A DNA stretch of 64,000 bases from Rahnella bonaserana (lineage in GTDB: Bacteria > Pseudomonadota > Gammaproteobacteria > Enterobacterales > Enterobacteriaceae). Both the position numbers and the translations under genes were made by a program. The stretch is taken from NCBI RefSeq assembly GCF_019049675.1, contig NZ_JAFMOW010000066.1, forward strand, positions 337,615-401,614, in the 5' to 3' direction. Under the pieces are notes generated by a model. The model ran no database searches. It worked only from the letters and a program-made list of their open reading frames with translations, and was not told the DNA's origin. Of this stretch, positions 29,555 through 38,164 are shown piece by piece; position 1 is the stretch's first letter, and the number at the start of each line of letters is the position of its first letter.

Positions 29555-30328
29555 ATGCCAGAAAACAAATTAGCGGTTCTCGATCTCCACAAGCGCTATG
29601 GCGACCATGAAGTGCTGAAAGGCGTTTCGTTGTCTGCCAATGCGGGGGATGTGATCAGTATTATCGGCTCATCAGGATCGGGGAAAAGTACCTTCCTGCG
29701 CTGTATTAACTTTCTTGAGAAACCAAGTGAAGGTTCCATCAGCGTCAATAACCAGGATATCCGTATGGTGCGCGACACCGACGGTCAGCTGAAAGTGTTT
29801 GATAAAAAACAGCTGCAACTGCTGCGTACCAAACTGACGATGGTGTTCCAGCATTTCAACCTGTGGAGTCACATGACGGTGCTGGAAAACGTCATGGAAG
29901 CGCCGGTGCAGGTGCTGGGGTTGAGCAAAGCCGAAGCGCGTGAACGTGCGGTGAAGTATCTCGATAAAGTGGGCATCGACGCCCGCGCACAGGGTAAATA
30001 TCCGGTGAATCTGTCAGGTGGTCAGCAACAGCGCGTGTCTATTGCCCGTGCGCTGGCGATGGAACCGGAAGTGCTGCTGTTTGATGAACCGACTTCCGCG
30101 CTCGATCCTGAACTGGTTGGCGAAGTGCTGCGCATTATGCAAAAACTGGCAGAAGAGGGGAAAACCATGGTGGTGGTAACGCATGAGATGGAGTTTGCCC
30201 GCCATGTCTCCAGCCACGTCATTTTCCTGCATCAGGGCGTGATCGAAGAGCAGGGCGATCCTTCCGCAGTCTTCGGCAGCCCGAAAAGTGCGCGCCTGCA
30301 ACAGTTCCTTTCAGGTGCATTGAAGTGA
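29555..30328 (+). CDS. hisP: Histidine/basic amino-acid ABC transporter ATPase HisP
   Basis: The 257-residue ABC ATPase has Walker [10 protein letters not shown] (about residues 39-47), Q-loop in [11 protein letters not shown], signature LSGGQQQR (about 154-161), Walker [13 protein letters not shown] (about 174-185) and the switch histidine in VVVTHEM. A dimer drives HisQM transport of substrate delivered by HisJ. ATG 29555 gives the E. coli length; an ATG five codons upstream (29540) is less likely. Confidence 0.98.
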   Translation: MPENKLAVLDLHKRYGDHEVLKGVSLSANAGDVISIIGSSGSGKSTFLRCINFLEKPSEGSISVNNQDIRMVRDTDGQLKVFDKKQLQLLRTKLTMVFQHFNLWSHMTVLENVMEAPVQVLGLSKAEARERAVKYLDKVGIDARAQGKYPVNLSGGQQQRVSIARALAMEPEVLLFDEPTSALDPELVGEVLRIMQKLAEEGKTMVVVTHEMEFARHVSSHVIFLHQGVIEEQGDPSAVFGSPKSARLQQFLSGALK

Positions 30329-30338
30329 TATCCGTATT

Positions 30339-30362
30339 CCTTCCCCTCTCACGAGGGGAAGG
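30339..30362. repeat. REP-like palindrome between hisP and pepT
   Basis: CCTTCCCCTC and GAGGGGAAGG form a perfect 10-bp stem with a TCAC loop, followed by CTGGGGTGTGGG. It resembles the palindromes at 33401-33530, and may act as a bidirectional transcript end between converging genes. Confidence 0.65.
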
Positions 30363-30395
30363 CTGGGGTGTGGGTTTTGCTCAACTAAAACAGGA

Positions 30396-31628
30396 TCAGC
30401 CTTTCGCGGCCAGCAGGCACAGCTGAACGGTCAGTTCATAGGATTTCACAAACGAATTCACCGGCAGGAACTCGAATTTCGAGTGGAAATTATGTGCTCC
30501 GGTGAAGTAGTTCGGCGTCAGTAAACCTTTGGCTGACAGCGCTGCACCGTCGGTGCCGCCGCGCATCGGGATCACTTTTGGCTCCACGCCAATCTCTTTC
30601 AAACCCGCAAAAATTAAATCAATCGCCCGGCGATCTTCGCCGATAGCGCTGCTGATATTGCTATAGGTATCACTGATCTCAACGGACACTTTCGCCGCCG
30701 GATACTGCGCGGCAATCTCTTTCGCGACATCCTGAATTTTTTGCTTACGGGCGGCAAAACTGGCGCTGTCGAAATCACGGATTGAAGCTTTCAGTTCTGC
30801 ACCTTGCTGCGACGCGCTCATGCCGTTGAACCAGACATAACCTTCACGGCCTTCGGTATTTTCAGGCGTTTCTGCACGATCAAAATGACTGATGAAGTCT
30901 TGCGCCATCAGCAACGGATTGACCAGCACTCCTTTGGCTGACATTGGGTGCGCCGTCACGCCGGTGAAGGTGATTTCTGCTGCTGCCGCATTGAAGTTTT
31001 CGTACACCACTTCGCCCAGTTCACAGCAGTCGATGGTATAAGCAAAATCAACATCGAAGCGTGCGAGATCCAAAGCTTTCGCGCCGCGCAGGCCGATTTC
31101 TTCATCCGGCACAAATGCCACCACGATATCGCCATATTCCTGCTCAGTGGTCAGATTTTCCAGCAACGTCATTACCACTGTCACCGCGGCTTTATTATCT
31201 GCACCCAGCACGCTGGTGCCGTCGCTGAAAATAATGTCCTGGCCTTTATAAGGCAGGATCTCAGGGCGTTCGGCAGGGCGCAGCCAGATATCCTGCTCCT
31301 TATTCAGGCACACATCTTCGCCGGTAAACCGCAAAGTTTGCGGGTGAATGTCCGGGCTGAGGCCGACATCCACGGTATCAATATGCGTGATGAAGCCGAT
31401 ACGCGGCCCGCCTTTTTTAGTACCGGATTTTACGGCGGTGACGGTCGCGTATTCATCGATCTGAATGTTTTCCAGGCCGAGCTGGTGCAACTCATCGGCC
31501 AGTAAACGCGCCATATCATGCTGGCCCGGCGTGCTTGGCAGAGTGGTTGCGCTGGCATCACTTTGTGATGTCACGGAAAGATAGCGGTAGAAACGTTCGG
31601 TAAGCTGTTTTGCAATTGTTGTCGACAT
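30396..31628 (-). CDS. pepT: PepT-like tripeptidase (M20B family)
   Basis: The 410-residue cytoplasmic zinc aminopeptidase of the PepT family removes N-terminal residues from tripeptides. Metal and catalytic motifs are visible: HIDTVDV, GADNKAAV, PDEEIGLRGA, TIDCCELGE and the C-terminal AHNFHSKFEF histidine. Similarity to E. coli PepT is clear but moderate over the length, with local differences such as ITHIDTVDVGLSPDIHP, so it may be a paralogue of a second pepT elsewhere. It is divergent from an orphan DppA-like binding protein, which suggests a peptide-use pair. Confidence 0.88.
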   Translation of the reverse strand: MSTTIAKQLTERFYRYLSVTSQSDASATTLPSTPGQHDMARLLADELHQLGLENIQIDEYATVTAVKSGTKKGGPRIGFITHIDTVDVGLSPDIHPQTLRFTGEDVCLNKEQDIWLRPAERPEILPYKGQDIIFSDGTSVLGADNKAAVTVVMTLLENLTTEQEYGDIVVAFVPDEEIGLRGAKALDLARFDVDFAYTIDCCELGEVVYENFNAAAAEITFTGVTAHPMSAKGVLVNPLLMAQDFISHFDRAETPENTEGREGYVWFNGMSASQQGAELKASIRDFDSASFAARKQKIQDVAKEIAAQYPAAKVSVEISDTYSNISSAIGEDRRAIDLIFAGLKEIGVEPKVIPMRGGTDGAALSAKGLLTPNYFTGAHNFHSKFEFLPVNSFVKSYELTVQLCLLAAKG

Positions 31629-31661
31629 CTTGACCTCTGAATGTGCGCAAATATTGTTCCC

Positions 31662-31686
31662 TGTTATAAGATTTTCATATATAACA
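31662..31686. promoter_or_regulatory. Inverted repeat between pepT and the DppA-like gene
   Basis: TGTTATA at 31662-31668 and TATAACA at 31680-31686 form an exact inverted repeat with an 11-base spacer, 34 bases upstream of pepT in the shared 158-base promoter region. It is a possible operator for both genes; the regulator is unknown. Confidence 0.35.
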
Positions 31687-31786
31687 AAGTATTACTACGT
31701 GTTATCCAGATGTTAATCTGTTTTTGCTTTATGTTCCACGATGAAGAAGATTTAAACACTCTCCGGACAGGGAAAAAGGGAAAATA

Positions 31787-33382
31787 ATGAAACACAACCT
31801 ATTAAAAATAAGCACAGGTTTACTGGCGCTGGCCATCACGGGTGGCGTATCTGCAAAAACGCTGGTGTATTGCTCCGAAGGTTCGCCTGAGCAATTCAAC
31901 CCGCAACTTTACACCTCCGGCACTTCTGTGGATGCCAGCGCGGCACCGATTTATAACCGCCTGGTGGATTTCAAAATCGGGACCACGGAGCTGATCCCAA
32001 GCCTGGCGGAAAGCTGGGATGTCAGTGAGGACGGTAAAACCTATACCTTCCATCTTCGTAAAGGCGTGAAGTTCCAGAGCAACAAGTTGTTCAAACCCAG
32101 CCGCGATTTCAATGCTGACGACGTGATCTTCTCGTTCATGCGTCAGAAAGATGAAAATAACCCTTACCATAAGGTTTCCGGCGGCACGTACCTGAACTTC
32201 GACAGCCTGAAAATGGGCGACCTGATTGGCAGTATCGATAAGGTGGATGACTATACTGTCCGCTTTAATCTGACCCGACCGGAAGCCCCGTTCGTGGCAG
32301 ATCTGGCGTGGTATTTTGCATCGATCCTCTCGGCGGAATATGCCGATCAGATGCTCAAAGCCGGTACGCCGGAAAAAGTCGATCAGGATCCGGTCGGCAC
32401 CGGACCGTTCGAACTGATGCAATACCAGAAGGACACGCGTCTGCTGTACAAAGCCTTCCCGGAATACTGGCAGGGCAAATCTAAGATTGACCGTCTGGTG
32501 TATACCATCACGCCTGATGCCTCGATGCGTCTTGCTAAACTTGAGAAAAACGAGTGTCAGGTGATGCCGTTCCCGAATCCGGCCGATCTTGAGCGTATGC
32601 GCGCCAATAAAGACATCAATCTGCTGAGCAAGGCTGGCCTGAACACCGGTTTTCTCTCGTTCAATACGCAGAAAGCGCCACTGGATAATGTGAAAGTGCG
32701 TCAGGCACTCACCATGGCGATTAACAAACCGCAAATTATCGAAGCGGTATTCCATGGCACAGGAACCGTGGCCAAAACTCTGCTGCCGACCGGTGTCTGG
32801 AGCTACAACGACAAGCTGGTGGATTACGATTATTCGCCTGAGAAAGCCAAAGCCTTGCTGGCCGAAGCGGGAATGCCGAACGGTTTTGATATTGATTTGT
32901 GGGCGATGCCGGTTCAGCGTCCATATAACCCGAACGCCCGTCGCATGGCGGAGATGATCCAGGCGGACTGGGCGAAAATCGGCGTCAAAGCGCATATCGT
33001 CAGTTACGAATGGGGCGAATACCAGACCCGTATCCGTAACGGTGAGCACATGGCAGCGCTGATGGGCTGGACGACGGCGAACGGTGATCCGGATAACTTC
33101 TTCGGTCCGCTGTTTACCTGTAATGCCGCGAAGGGCGGTTCGAACTCAGCCAAGTGGTGTTACGCACCGTTCGACAAGCTGATTACCGAAGCGAAAGAAA
33201 CCACCGATCATGCGAAACGCGTCGCACTTTACGAGCAGGCCCAGCAGATGATGCACGATCAGGCTCCGGCGGTGATGATCGCCCACTCGACCATTTTCGA
33301 ACCGGTCCGCAAAGAAGTGACCGGCTATGAAGTGGATCCGTTTGGGAAACATGTGTTTTATCAGGTGGATGTGAAGGAGTAA
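31787..33382 (+). CDS. DppA-like dipeptide-binding protein (orphan)
   Basis: The 531-residue periplasmic binding protein of the peptide/opine/nickel ABC family begins with a Sec signal (cleavage near GVSA/KTLV). It is strongly similar to E. coli DppA, sharing KTLVYCSEGSPE, GTGPFELMQYQKDTR and WAMPVQRPYNPNARRMAEMI. No permease or ATPase genes follow, so it must use a transporter encoded elsewhere (Dpp in all likelihood) or act as a sensor. An AGGGAAAATA site precedes the ATG. Its divergent neighbour is a PepT-family tripeptidase. Confidence 0.9.
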   Translation: MKHNLLKISTGLLALAITGGVSAKTLVYCSEGSPEQFNPQLYTSGTSVDASAAPIYNRLVDFKIGTTELIPSLAESWDVSEDGKTYTFHLRKGVKFQSNKLFKPSRDFNADDVIFSFMRQKDENNPYHKVSGGTYLNFDSLKMGDLIGSIDKVDDYTVRFNLTRPEAPFVADLAWYFASILSAEYADQMLKAGTPEKVDQDPVGTGPFELMQYQKDTRLLYKAFPEYWQGKSKIDRLVYTITPDASMRLAKLEKNECQVMPFPNPADLERMRANKDINLLSKAGLNTGFLSFNTQKAPLDNVKVRQALTMAINKPQIIEAVFHGTGTVAKTLLPTGVWSYNDKLVDYDYSPEKAKALLAEAGMPNGFDIDLWAMPVQRPYNPNARRMAEMIQADWAKIGVKAHIVSYEWGEYQTRIRNGEHMAALMGWTTANGDPDNFFGPLFTCNAAKGGSNSAKWCYAPFDKLITEAKETTDHAKRVALYEQAQQMMHDQAPAVMIAHSTIFEPVRKEVTGYEVDPFGKHVFYQVDVKE

Positions 33383-33400
33383 AACGATCCGTGCAGTTAG

Positions 33401-33530
33401 CTCCCTCCCCTGCGAAGGGGAGGGCTGGGGTGGGGGTATTAAAGAAATATCAGAAATTTGAAGTGTGCATTACTCACGGTGTTAGTCCTTAATACCCCCT
33501 CCCGTCCTCCCCCTTCGCAGGGGGAGGAGC
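33401..33530. repeat. BIME-like pair of inverted REP-like palindromes
   Basis: Two G/C-rich hairpins face each other: CCCTCCCC/GGGGAGGG with TGCGAA loop at 33403-33424, and TCCTCCCCC/GGGGGAGGA with TTCGCA loop at 33505-33528. Each carries a TGGGGTGGGGGTATTA-type tail pointing inward, so the whole is a large inverted repeat with a 50-base AT-rich centre. It fills the gap between two converging genes. Confidence 0.75.
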
Positions 33531-33582
33531 AACGCCAAAACGGTTTTTCTTCACTTGCAGCTCCCCCGGGCTGCCAAACCCT

Positions 33583-34479
33583 TCACGCCAGCAGATCCTC
33601 CAGTGCTTCTTTCAATTCCTGATGCTTAAACTCAAACCCTGCGGCTTCCAGCCTGCGCGGCACGGCACGCTGGCCTCCCAGCACCAGCACAGCGGATTCG
33701 CCCATCAGCAGGCGCACTACGGGGGCAGGTGCGCGCATAAACGCCGGGCGGTGGAGGACTTCACCGAGCAGGGCGCTGAATTGTTCGTTACGTGCCGGAT
33801 AGGGCGATACCATATTGAATGGCCCGGAGAGCGTTTCGTGGGCGAGCAGGAACAGGATCCCGTCAATCATGTCGCTGATGTGGATCCAGGGCATATATTG
33901 CTGACCATCACCGATCGGGCCACCGAGACCGGCGCGGAATGGCAGCACTATTTTTGCCAGCGCACCGCCTTTTTCGGCCAGTACGATCCCGGTTCGCAGT
34001 AAACAAACTCGCGTGACCGGACTTTGTGCGGACATCGCCAGGGCTTCCCAGCGGGCGCACAGTTGCCAGGTAAACTGTTTGTTCGGCGGCTCATCTTCCG
34101 GCACCAGCGCCTGACCCTGATCGCCGTAATAGCCCACCGCCGAACCGGAAATGAAGACTGAAGGCGGCGTCTGACTGGCATTAATCAGCGTCGCCAGTTT
34201 TTCAGTGAGCTGCCAGCGACTTTCACATAACAAGGCTTTGTGTTGTTTCGTCCAGCGTTTGTCCGCGATCGGCTCACCGGCAAGGTTGATGACGGCGTCG
34301 AAACCGTCGAGGGTGGTTTTGCCTTCCAGCGTTTCCCAGACCTGAACCTGCGAACCTAACAGCTTCGCTGCTCGTTCAGGGGCGCGGCTCAGTGCGGTAA
34401 TCTGATGAGATTGCTCAAGAAGCCGCCCGGTGAGTTTTCGGCCGATGAGCCCGGTAGCGCCGGTTATCAGGATTTTCAT
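33583..34479 (-). CDS. yfcH: YfcH, TIGR01777 family NAD(P)-dependent epimerase-like protein
   Basis: The 298-residue extended short-chain dehydrogenase-like protein has the Rossmann motif [16 protein letters not shown] at residues 4-19, [15 protein letters not shown] near 108-122, and the C-terminal DUF1731 region ([23 protein letters not shown]). Related proteins include cell-division inhibitor SulA-like family members in plants; the bacterial function is unknown. Order next to yfcG matches E. coli. Confidence 0.94.
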   Translation of the reverse strand: MKILITGATGLIGRKLTGRLLEQSHQITALSRAPERAAKLLGSQVQVWETLEGKTTLDGFDAVINLAGEPIADKRWTKQHKALLCESRWQLTEKLATLINASQTPPSVFISGSAVGYYGDQGQALVPEDEPPNKQFTWQLCARWEALAMSAQSPVTRVCLLRTGIVLAEKGGALAKIVLPFRAGLGGPIGDGQQYMPWIHISDMIDGILFLLAHETLSGPFNMVSPYPARNEQFSALLGEVLHRPAFMRAPAPVVRLLMGESAVLVLGGQRAVPRRLEAAGFEFKHQELKEALEDLLA

Positions 34480-34632
34480 ATCGTGATCCTTAACTGTCTG
34501 AATTCGCGGATGAACTGTCTCTAATCATAGATGAGTCACCGCCATTAACTCGCGATATGGAGCACAATTAAGTGTTTTTATTTTGCAGAAGGGAAAAACA
34601 CCTCCGGCAAAGTACGGAGGCATCGGGGCAGA

Positions 34633-35259
34633 TTATGCCTGCGCTAAAGCATAGGCTTTTTGCGTCGCAGGACGGCTTTTCACCCGCTCAAACCAGTTGC
34701 GTACGGCAGGAAACTCCGCCAGATCAACTCGCTGGCGCTCATGCGCAGCCACCCACGGGTAAGTGGCAATATCAGCAATGCTGTAATTCTCGCCAGCGAT
34801 ATAGGCATTTTTCTCCAGCTGACGGTTCAGCACGCCATATAACCGCCGGGTTTCCTGCAGGAAACGTTCGATGGCATAAGGTACAGGCTGCGGAGCGTAG
34901 TGGGTAAAATGGTGATTCTGGCCCAGCATCGGGCCAAATCCGGCAACCTGCCAGGTCAGCCATTGCAGCGTGAGCGTTCGTTCGCGCAGTTCCTGGCTGA
35001 GGAATTTGCCGGTTTTTTCTGCCAGATACTGCAAAATTGCGCCAGACTCAAAGACACTGATCGGTGCGCCGCCATCAACGGGCTCATTATCGACAATCGC
35101 GGGGATTTTATTGTTCGGCGAGATAGCGAGGAATTCAGGCCTGAATTGCTCTCCGGCGCTCATATCAATTCGATACAGCCGGTATGCCAGGCCACTCTCT
35201 TCAAGAAAAAGAGAAATTTTATGGCCGTTGGGTGTGGGTGCGTAATAGAGATCGATCAT
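34633..35259 (-). CDS. yfcG: YfcG, glutathione-dependent disulfide-bond oxidoreductase
   Basis: The 208-residue glutathione transferase homologue of the Nu class has an N-terminal thioredoxin fold (MIDLYYAPTPNGHKI, SPNNKIPAIVD, FESGAILQYLAEKTG) and an all-helical C-terminal part. E. coli YfcG reduces disulfides with glutathione and lacks a catalytic cysteine; Thr9 and Asn11 hold the thiolate, and TPNGHK is conserved here. It follows the same order as E. coli, in the direction of yfcH. Confidence 0.95.
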   Translation of the reverse strand: MIDLYYAPTPNGHKISLFLEESGLAYRLYRIDMSAGEQFRPEFLAISPNNKIPAIVDNEPVDGGAPISVFESGAILQYLAEKTGKFLSQELRERTLTLQWLTWQVAGFGPMLGQNHHFTHYAPQPVPYAIERFLQETRRLYGVLNRQLEKNAYIAGENYSIADIATYPWVAAHERQRVDLAEFPAVRNWFERVKSRPATQKAYALAQA

Positions 35260-35572
35260 ATTGCCTCCTGCGTTTTAATCTGACTCCGCGACTTGCGGGG
35301 CGGAATGCGCCAATGGGGAATTGATAATCACAAACTTAATATCCTGAGTAATAGGTTATCATAATGCATATGAACGGCTGTCTATGTCAGAGTTGTCTGA
35401 TGGCGAACTTTGTGGGCTAACATAACTTTTACCAGGTATCAGCGCACCCATAGCTATTGAAGCGACATAGCAGACCCAGATAGAATCTCCGGACATTATC
35501 GACGTGTTGCAAAATCACAGCGCACAGACTTATTGCGCAAAGACCAGCGCTTAAAAGAGAAGGTTCCAGCGG
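35260..35572. other. Divergent intergenic region yfcG-yfcD
   Basis: This is 313 bases without a supported gene. E. coli has folX and yfcE between yfcG and yfcD; neither is present here. A very short frame (35364-35420, 18 codons) encodes a peptide with CLCQSC, preceded by AGG at 8 bases, but nothing else supports it. Promoters for both flanking genes must lie here. Confidence 0.5.
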
Positions 35573-36187
35573 ATGTCAGAACAAGAGCAAAACATCAGTA
35601 CGGATGAGTGGGTTGATATCGTCAACGAAGACAACGAAGTCATTGCCCAGGCCAGCCGACAACAAATGCGCGCTCAGGTCCTGCGTCATCGTGCCAGCTA
35701 TATCGTGGTTCATGATGGCATGGGAAATATTTTGATTCAGCGCCGGACTGAAACCAAAGATTTCTACCCGGGCTGGCTGGATGCAACCGCAGGTGGCGTG
35801 GTGCAGAGCGGTGAAAATATTCTGGACTCTGCGCGCCGTGAAGCCGAAGAAGAGTTAGGGATTGCCGGCGTTCCTTTTGCCGAGCACGGTCAGTTCTATT
35901 TCGAAGAAGAGAACAAATGCCGCGTCTGGGGCGCACTGTTCAGCTGCGTTTCCCATGGGCCGTTCGCTTTGCAGGAAGAAGAAATCGATGCAGTGCGCTG
36001 GATGACACCGGAAGAAATCACTGCACGTTGTGATGAATTTACGCCTGATTCTCTGAAAGCGTTGTCATTGTGGATGACGCGCAATAATGAGAAAGAGCAC
36101 GGTAAACCTCTGACGCGTGAAGAGACAGTTCCGGCAGCGGAAAGTGTGAAAGCGGATGAAGACCCGTCCGCTGAAAATGAAATCTGA
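35573..36187 (+). CDS. yfcD: YfcD, Nudix hydrolase
   Basis: This is a 204-residue Nudix-fold protein. The Nudix box [18 protein letters not shown]...EELG (about residues 82-107) has all the metal-binding glutamates. [21 protein letters not shown] and the [20 protein letters not shown] block match E. coli YfcD. The C-terminal tail is acidic and about 24 residues longer than in E. coli. The family resembles isopentenyl-diphosphate isomerase, but the substrate is unknown. Confidence 0.95.
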   Translation: MSEQEQNISTDEWVDIVNEDNEVIAQASRQQMRAQVLRHRASYIVVHDGMGNILIQRRTETKDFYPGWLDATAGGVVQSGENILDSARREAEEELGIAGVPFAEHGQFYFEEENKCRVWGALFSCVSHGPFALQEEEIDAVRWMTPEEITARCDEFTPDSLKALSLWMTRNNEKEHGKPLTREETVPAAESVKADEDPSAENEI

Positions 36188-36198
36188 TAAGCATCTCG

Positions 36199-36226
36199 CG
36201 GGCGATATACTATCGCCCGTGGTTTT
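36199..36226. terminator. Terminator between yfcD and the LacI-family gene
   Basis: CGGGCGATA at 36199-36207 pairs perfectly with TATCGCCCG at 36211-36219 around a 3-base loop, followed by TGGTTTTT. It ends yfcD and may also serve the converging regulator. Confidence 0.8.
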
Positions 36227-37242
36227 TAGCAGCTGTCCCGCTTACACAATGACGATGCGATCGTCACCTCTTCCCATTCCTCATCATTAATCCTCGCCAG
36301 TAACGCCTGTGCGGCACGTACCCCGATTTCTTTATGAGGAATCGCGATGGTGGTCAGCGGTGGCTGACAGACTTTGCTGACGTCCGAATTACCAAAACCC
36401 ACCACTGCAAGATCGTCCGGCACTTTGATTCTTCTGCGCTGACATTCATACAGCGCACCGCAGGCGAGATCGTCTGACACACAAACCAGCGCGTCGAGTT
36501 CAGGCCAGGCCAACAGAAACTCAGGCAGTTGCTGGGCTCCGGTAGAAAAGCAGGCAGGTTCCGCAGCGTTAATCACCCGGTGCGGCGACATGTGCGCTTT
36601 CAGCATCGCTTTACGCCAGCCCTGCAAATGTTGCTGGAAAATCCACTGTTCCTGATTAGCGCACAGCATACCGATGTTCTGATAACCCTTTGCTACCACG
36701 GTCTGCGTCAGCTGAAACATTGCCTCGACGTAATCAATACCGATATTCATGTCGATAGGGGAATCAGTCAGCGCACCGATCTCCAGCACCGGAATCGTCA
36801 GGTTATCCAGCCATTGCCGGACATTCGCGGAATGCTCGACGGAAAGCAAAATAGCGGCTGCCAGATTGTAAGACAGCAGCGTTTCCAGCAGCTTTTCCTC
36901 ACGCTCCATCCGGTGCTGGGATTCCGCCAGCATGATCTGGTACCCCGCCGGTTGCAGCACTTTTTGCAATCCGGCAAACATCTCAGCGCAGCCGGATTCA
37001 GACAGACTGGGCACAATCATTGCAATGGTATTGGATGAGGCTGATGCCAGTGAACTCGCGGCCTGATTGGGCAGATAACCCAGCTGGCTGACGGCTTCTT
37101 CGATTTTTTCCCGCAGTTTGTCGGAGACCTGCTCCGGGGTTCGCAGCGCGCGGGAAACGGTCATGCTGCCCACGCCTGCAAGCTGCGCGACATCCGCCAG
37201 AGTCACTCTTCCGGTACTGCGTCTTTTCTTGTTAATGGACAT
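36226..37242 (-). CDS. LacI-family transcriptional regulator (GntR/gluconate-like subgroup)
   Basis: This is a 338-residue regulator. The LacI helix-turn-helix and hinge occupy about residues 12-62 (VTLADVAQLAGVGSMTVSRALR; LGYLPNQAASSLAS), followed by a periplasmic-binding-protein-like sensor domain. The sequence pattern VGSMTVSRALRTPEQVS is like the gluconate regulators. It is divergent from the PTS/transketolase operon, and the control region holds repeated TAGCGCTA palindromes, so it is very probably the repressor of that operon. Its sugar effector is unknown. Confidence 0.92.
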   Translation of the reverse strand: MSINKKRRSTGRVTLADVAQLAGVGSMTVSRALRTPEQVSDKLREKIEEAVSQLGYLPNQAASSLASASSNTIAMIVPSLSESGCAEMFAGLQKVLQPAGYQIMLAESQHRMEREEKLLETLLSYNLAAAILLSVEHSANVRQWLDNLTIPVLEIGALTDSPIDMNIGIDYVEAMFQLTQTVVAKGYQNIGMLCANQEQWIFQQHLQGWRKAMLKAHMSPHRVINAAEPACFSTGAQQLPEFLLAWPELDALVCVSDDLACGALYECQRRRIKVPDDLAVVGFGNSDVSKVCQPPLTTIAIPHKEIGVRAAQALLARINDEEWEEVTIASSLCKRDSC

Positions 37243-37434
37243 TCACGATCCTGACCTTAACTGCGCATCTTGCGCACAATGTATACCCACAGGTATAGCG
37301 AAAAAAGCGGGCCGCAGCAGGACCGGCAAAACGGGAACCACGGCAGAATTCGGTAAATTATCGGCAATTTCCTGACAAAGTATACCGTTATTTATGCGAT
37401 CCGCTGGCCGGTGATACCGCTGGGGGACTATTTT

Positions 37435-37448
37435 TGATAGCGCTATCA
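37435..37448. promoter_or_regulatory. LacI-family operator 1
   Basis: TGATAGCGCTATCA is a perfect 14-bp palindrome with the central CG typical of LacI-family operators. Confidence 0.7.
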
Positions 37449-37470
37449 CAGATCTCAATGATAGAAGTTT

Positions 37471-37483
37471 GGTAGCGCTATCT
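37471..37483. promoter_or_regulatory. LacI-family operator 2
   Basis: GGTAGCGCTATCT repeats the TAGCGCTA core of operator 1, its centre 35 bases away. Confidence 0.65.
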
Positions 37484-37484
37484 T

Positions 37485-37500
37485 TGTGAGATGTATCACA
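37485..37500 (+). promoter_or_regulatory. CRP-cAMP site
   Basis: TGTGAGATGTATCACA has both perfect CRP half-sites (TGTGA and TCACA) with the canonical 6-base spacer. It sits between operators 2 and 3, about 100 bases before the EIIA start. Confidence 0.82.
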
Positions 37501-37501
37501 G

Positions 37502-37515
37502 ATGTTAACGCTACC
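37502..37515. promoter_or_regulatory. LacI-family operator 3 (degenerate)
   Basis: ATGTTAACGCTACC holds TAACGCTA, one mismatch from the TAGCGCTA core, centred 33 bases after operator 2. Confidence 0.45.
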
Positions 37516-37595
37516 GCTGAAGTAGAGTCTGGATCGTTGGTGCGGACTGGGGGAAATTTGACCGGCCATCTTCAAAAATAAAACGGAGCATCACT

Positions 37596-38039
37596 ATGCT
37601 GAATGATTGGCTGACATCTGAACGAATTCAGATCAGAACGGATATCACGGACTGGCGGCAGGCAGTGGAAGTGAGCGCTGAACCACTGCTGAAAGAAGGG
37701 ACAATTACCCCTGATTACCTGACCGCAATTTTTGCGCAGCGGGAAAAGCTGGGGCCGTATTTTGTTCTGGCACCGGGCATCGCAATGCCACACGCCAGAC
37801 CGGAAGAGGGAGCAAATGGACTGGGGTTATCGCTGCTGACGTTACCGCAGGGGGTTAAATTTAATTCGGAGGATAACGATCCGGTGTATACCGTCGTTAT
37901 GTTATCCGCGCCCGATAAGCACAGTCATATTGAGCTGATTTCTGAGCTGGCGGAATTATTTTCCAGTGATGAAGATATGCAGAAAATCCATCAGGCGAAA
38001 AGTATCAGTGAAATACAGGATGTGATTTCCCGCTTTTAA
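37596..38039 (+). CDS. PTS EIIA component, ascorbate/mannitol-fructose type
   Basis: The 147-residue PTS EIIA-2 domain is of the UlaC/mannitol-fructose kind. The phosphorylated histidine is His66 in APGIAMPHARPEEG, and DKHSHIELISELAELF is a second conserved block. It takes phosphate from HPr and passes it to the EIIB encoded next. It is the first gene of an operon with EIIB, EIIC and a split transketolase; the ATG is preceded by ACGGAG. The sugar is unknown. Confidence 0.92.
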   Translation: MLNDWLTSERIQIRTDITDWRQAVEVSAEPLLKEGTITPDYLTAIFAQREKLGPYFVLAPGIAMPHARPEEGANGLGLSLLTLPQGVKFNSEDNDPVYTVVMLSAPDKHSHIELISELAELFSSDEDMQKIHQAKSISEIQDVISRF

Positions 38040-38164
38040 TTTGAGTTAATACCGTAACAAGGAAGATCATTTCAGTCAGGAAATATAAACAGTCAGAGGC
38101 CTGAATACGGTCAACTGATACGCTATGTTACGCATTCAAAACAGATAAAGAACAGGTGAATAAA

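Larger units (their letters stand above)
37243..37595. promoter_or_regulatory. Divergent control region of regulator and PTS/transketolase operon
   Basis: This 353-base noncoding region contains three LacI-type operators and a CRP site (listed separately), all within 37435-37515. The first 190 bases, next to the regulator, show no clear motif. Confidence 0.75.

Noticed and set aside
31820-33049. Minus-strand open frame of about 409 codons opposite the DppA-like gene
   Set aside because: It lies wholly inside a strongly conserved plus-strand gene, its product is unlike any known family, and it arises from GC-rich codon bias.
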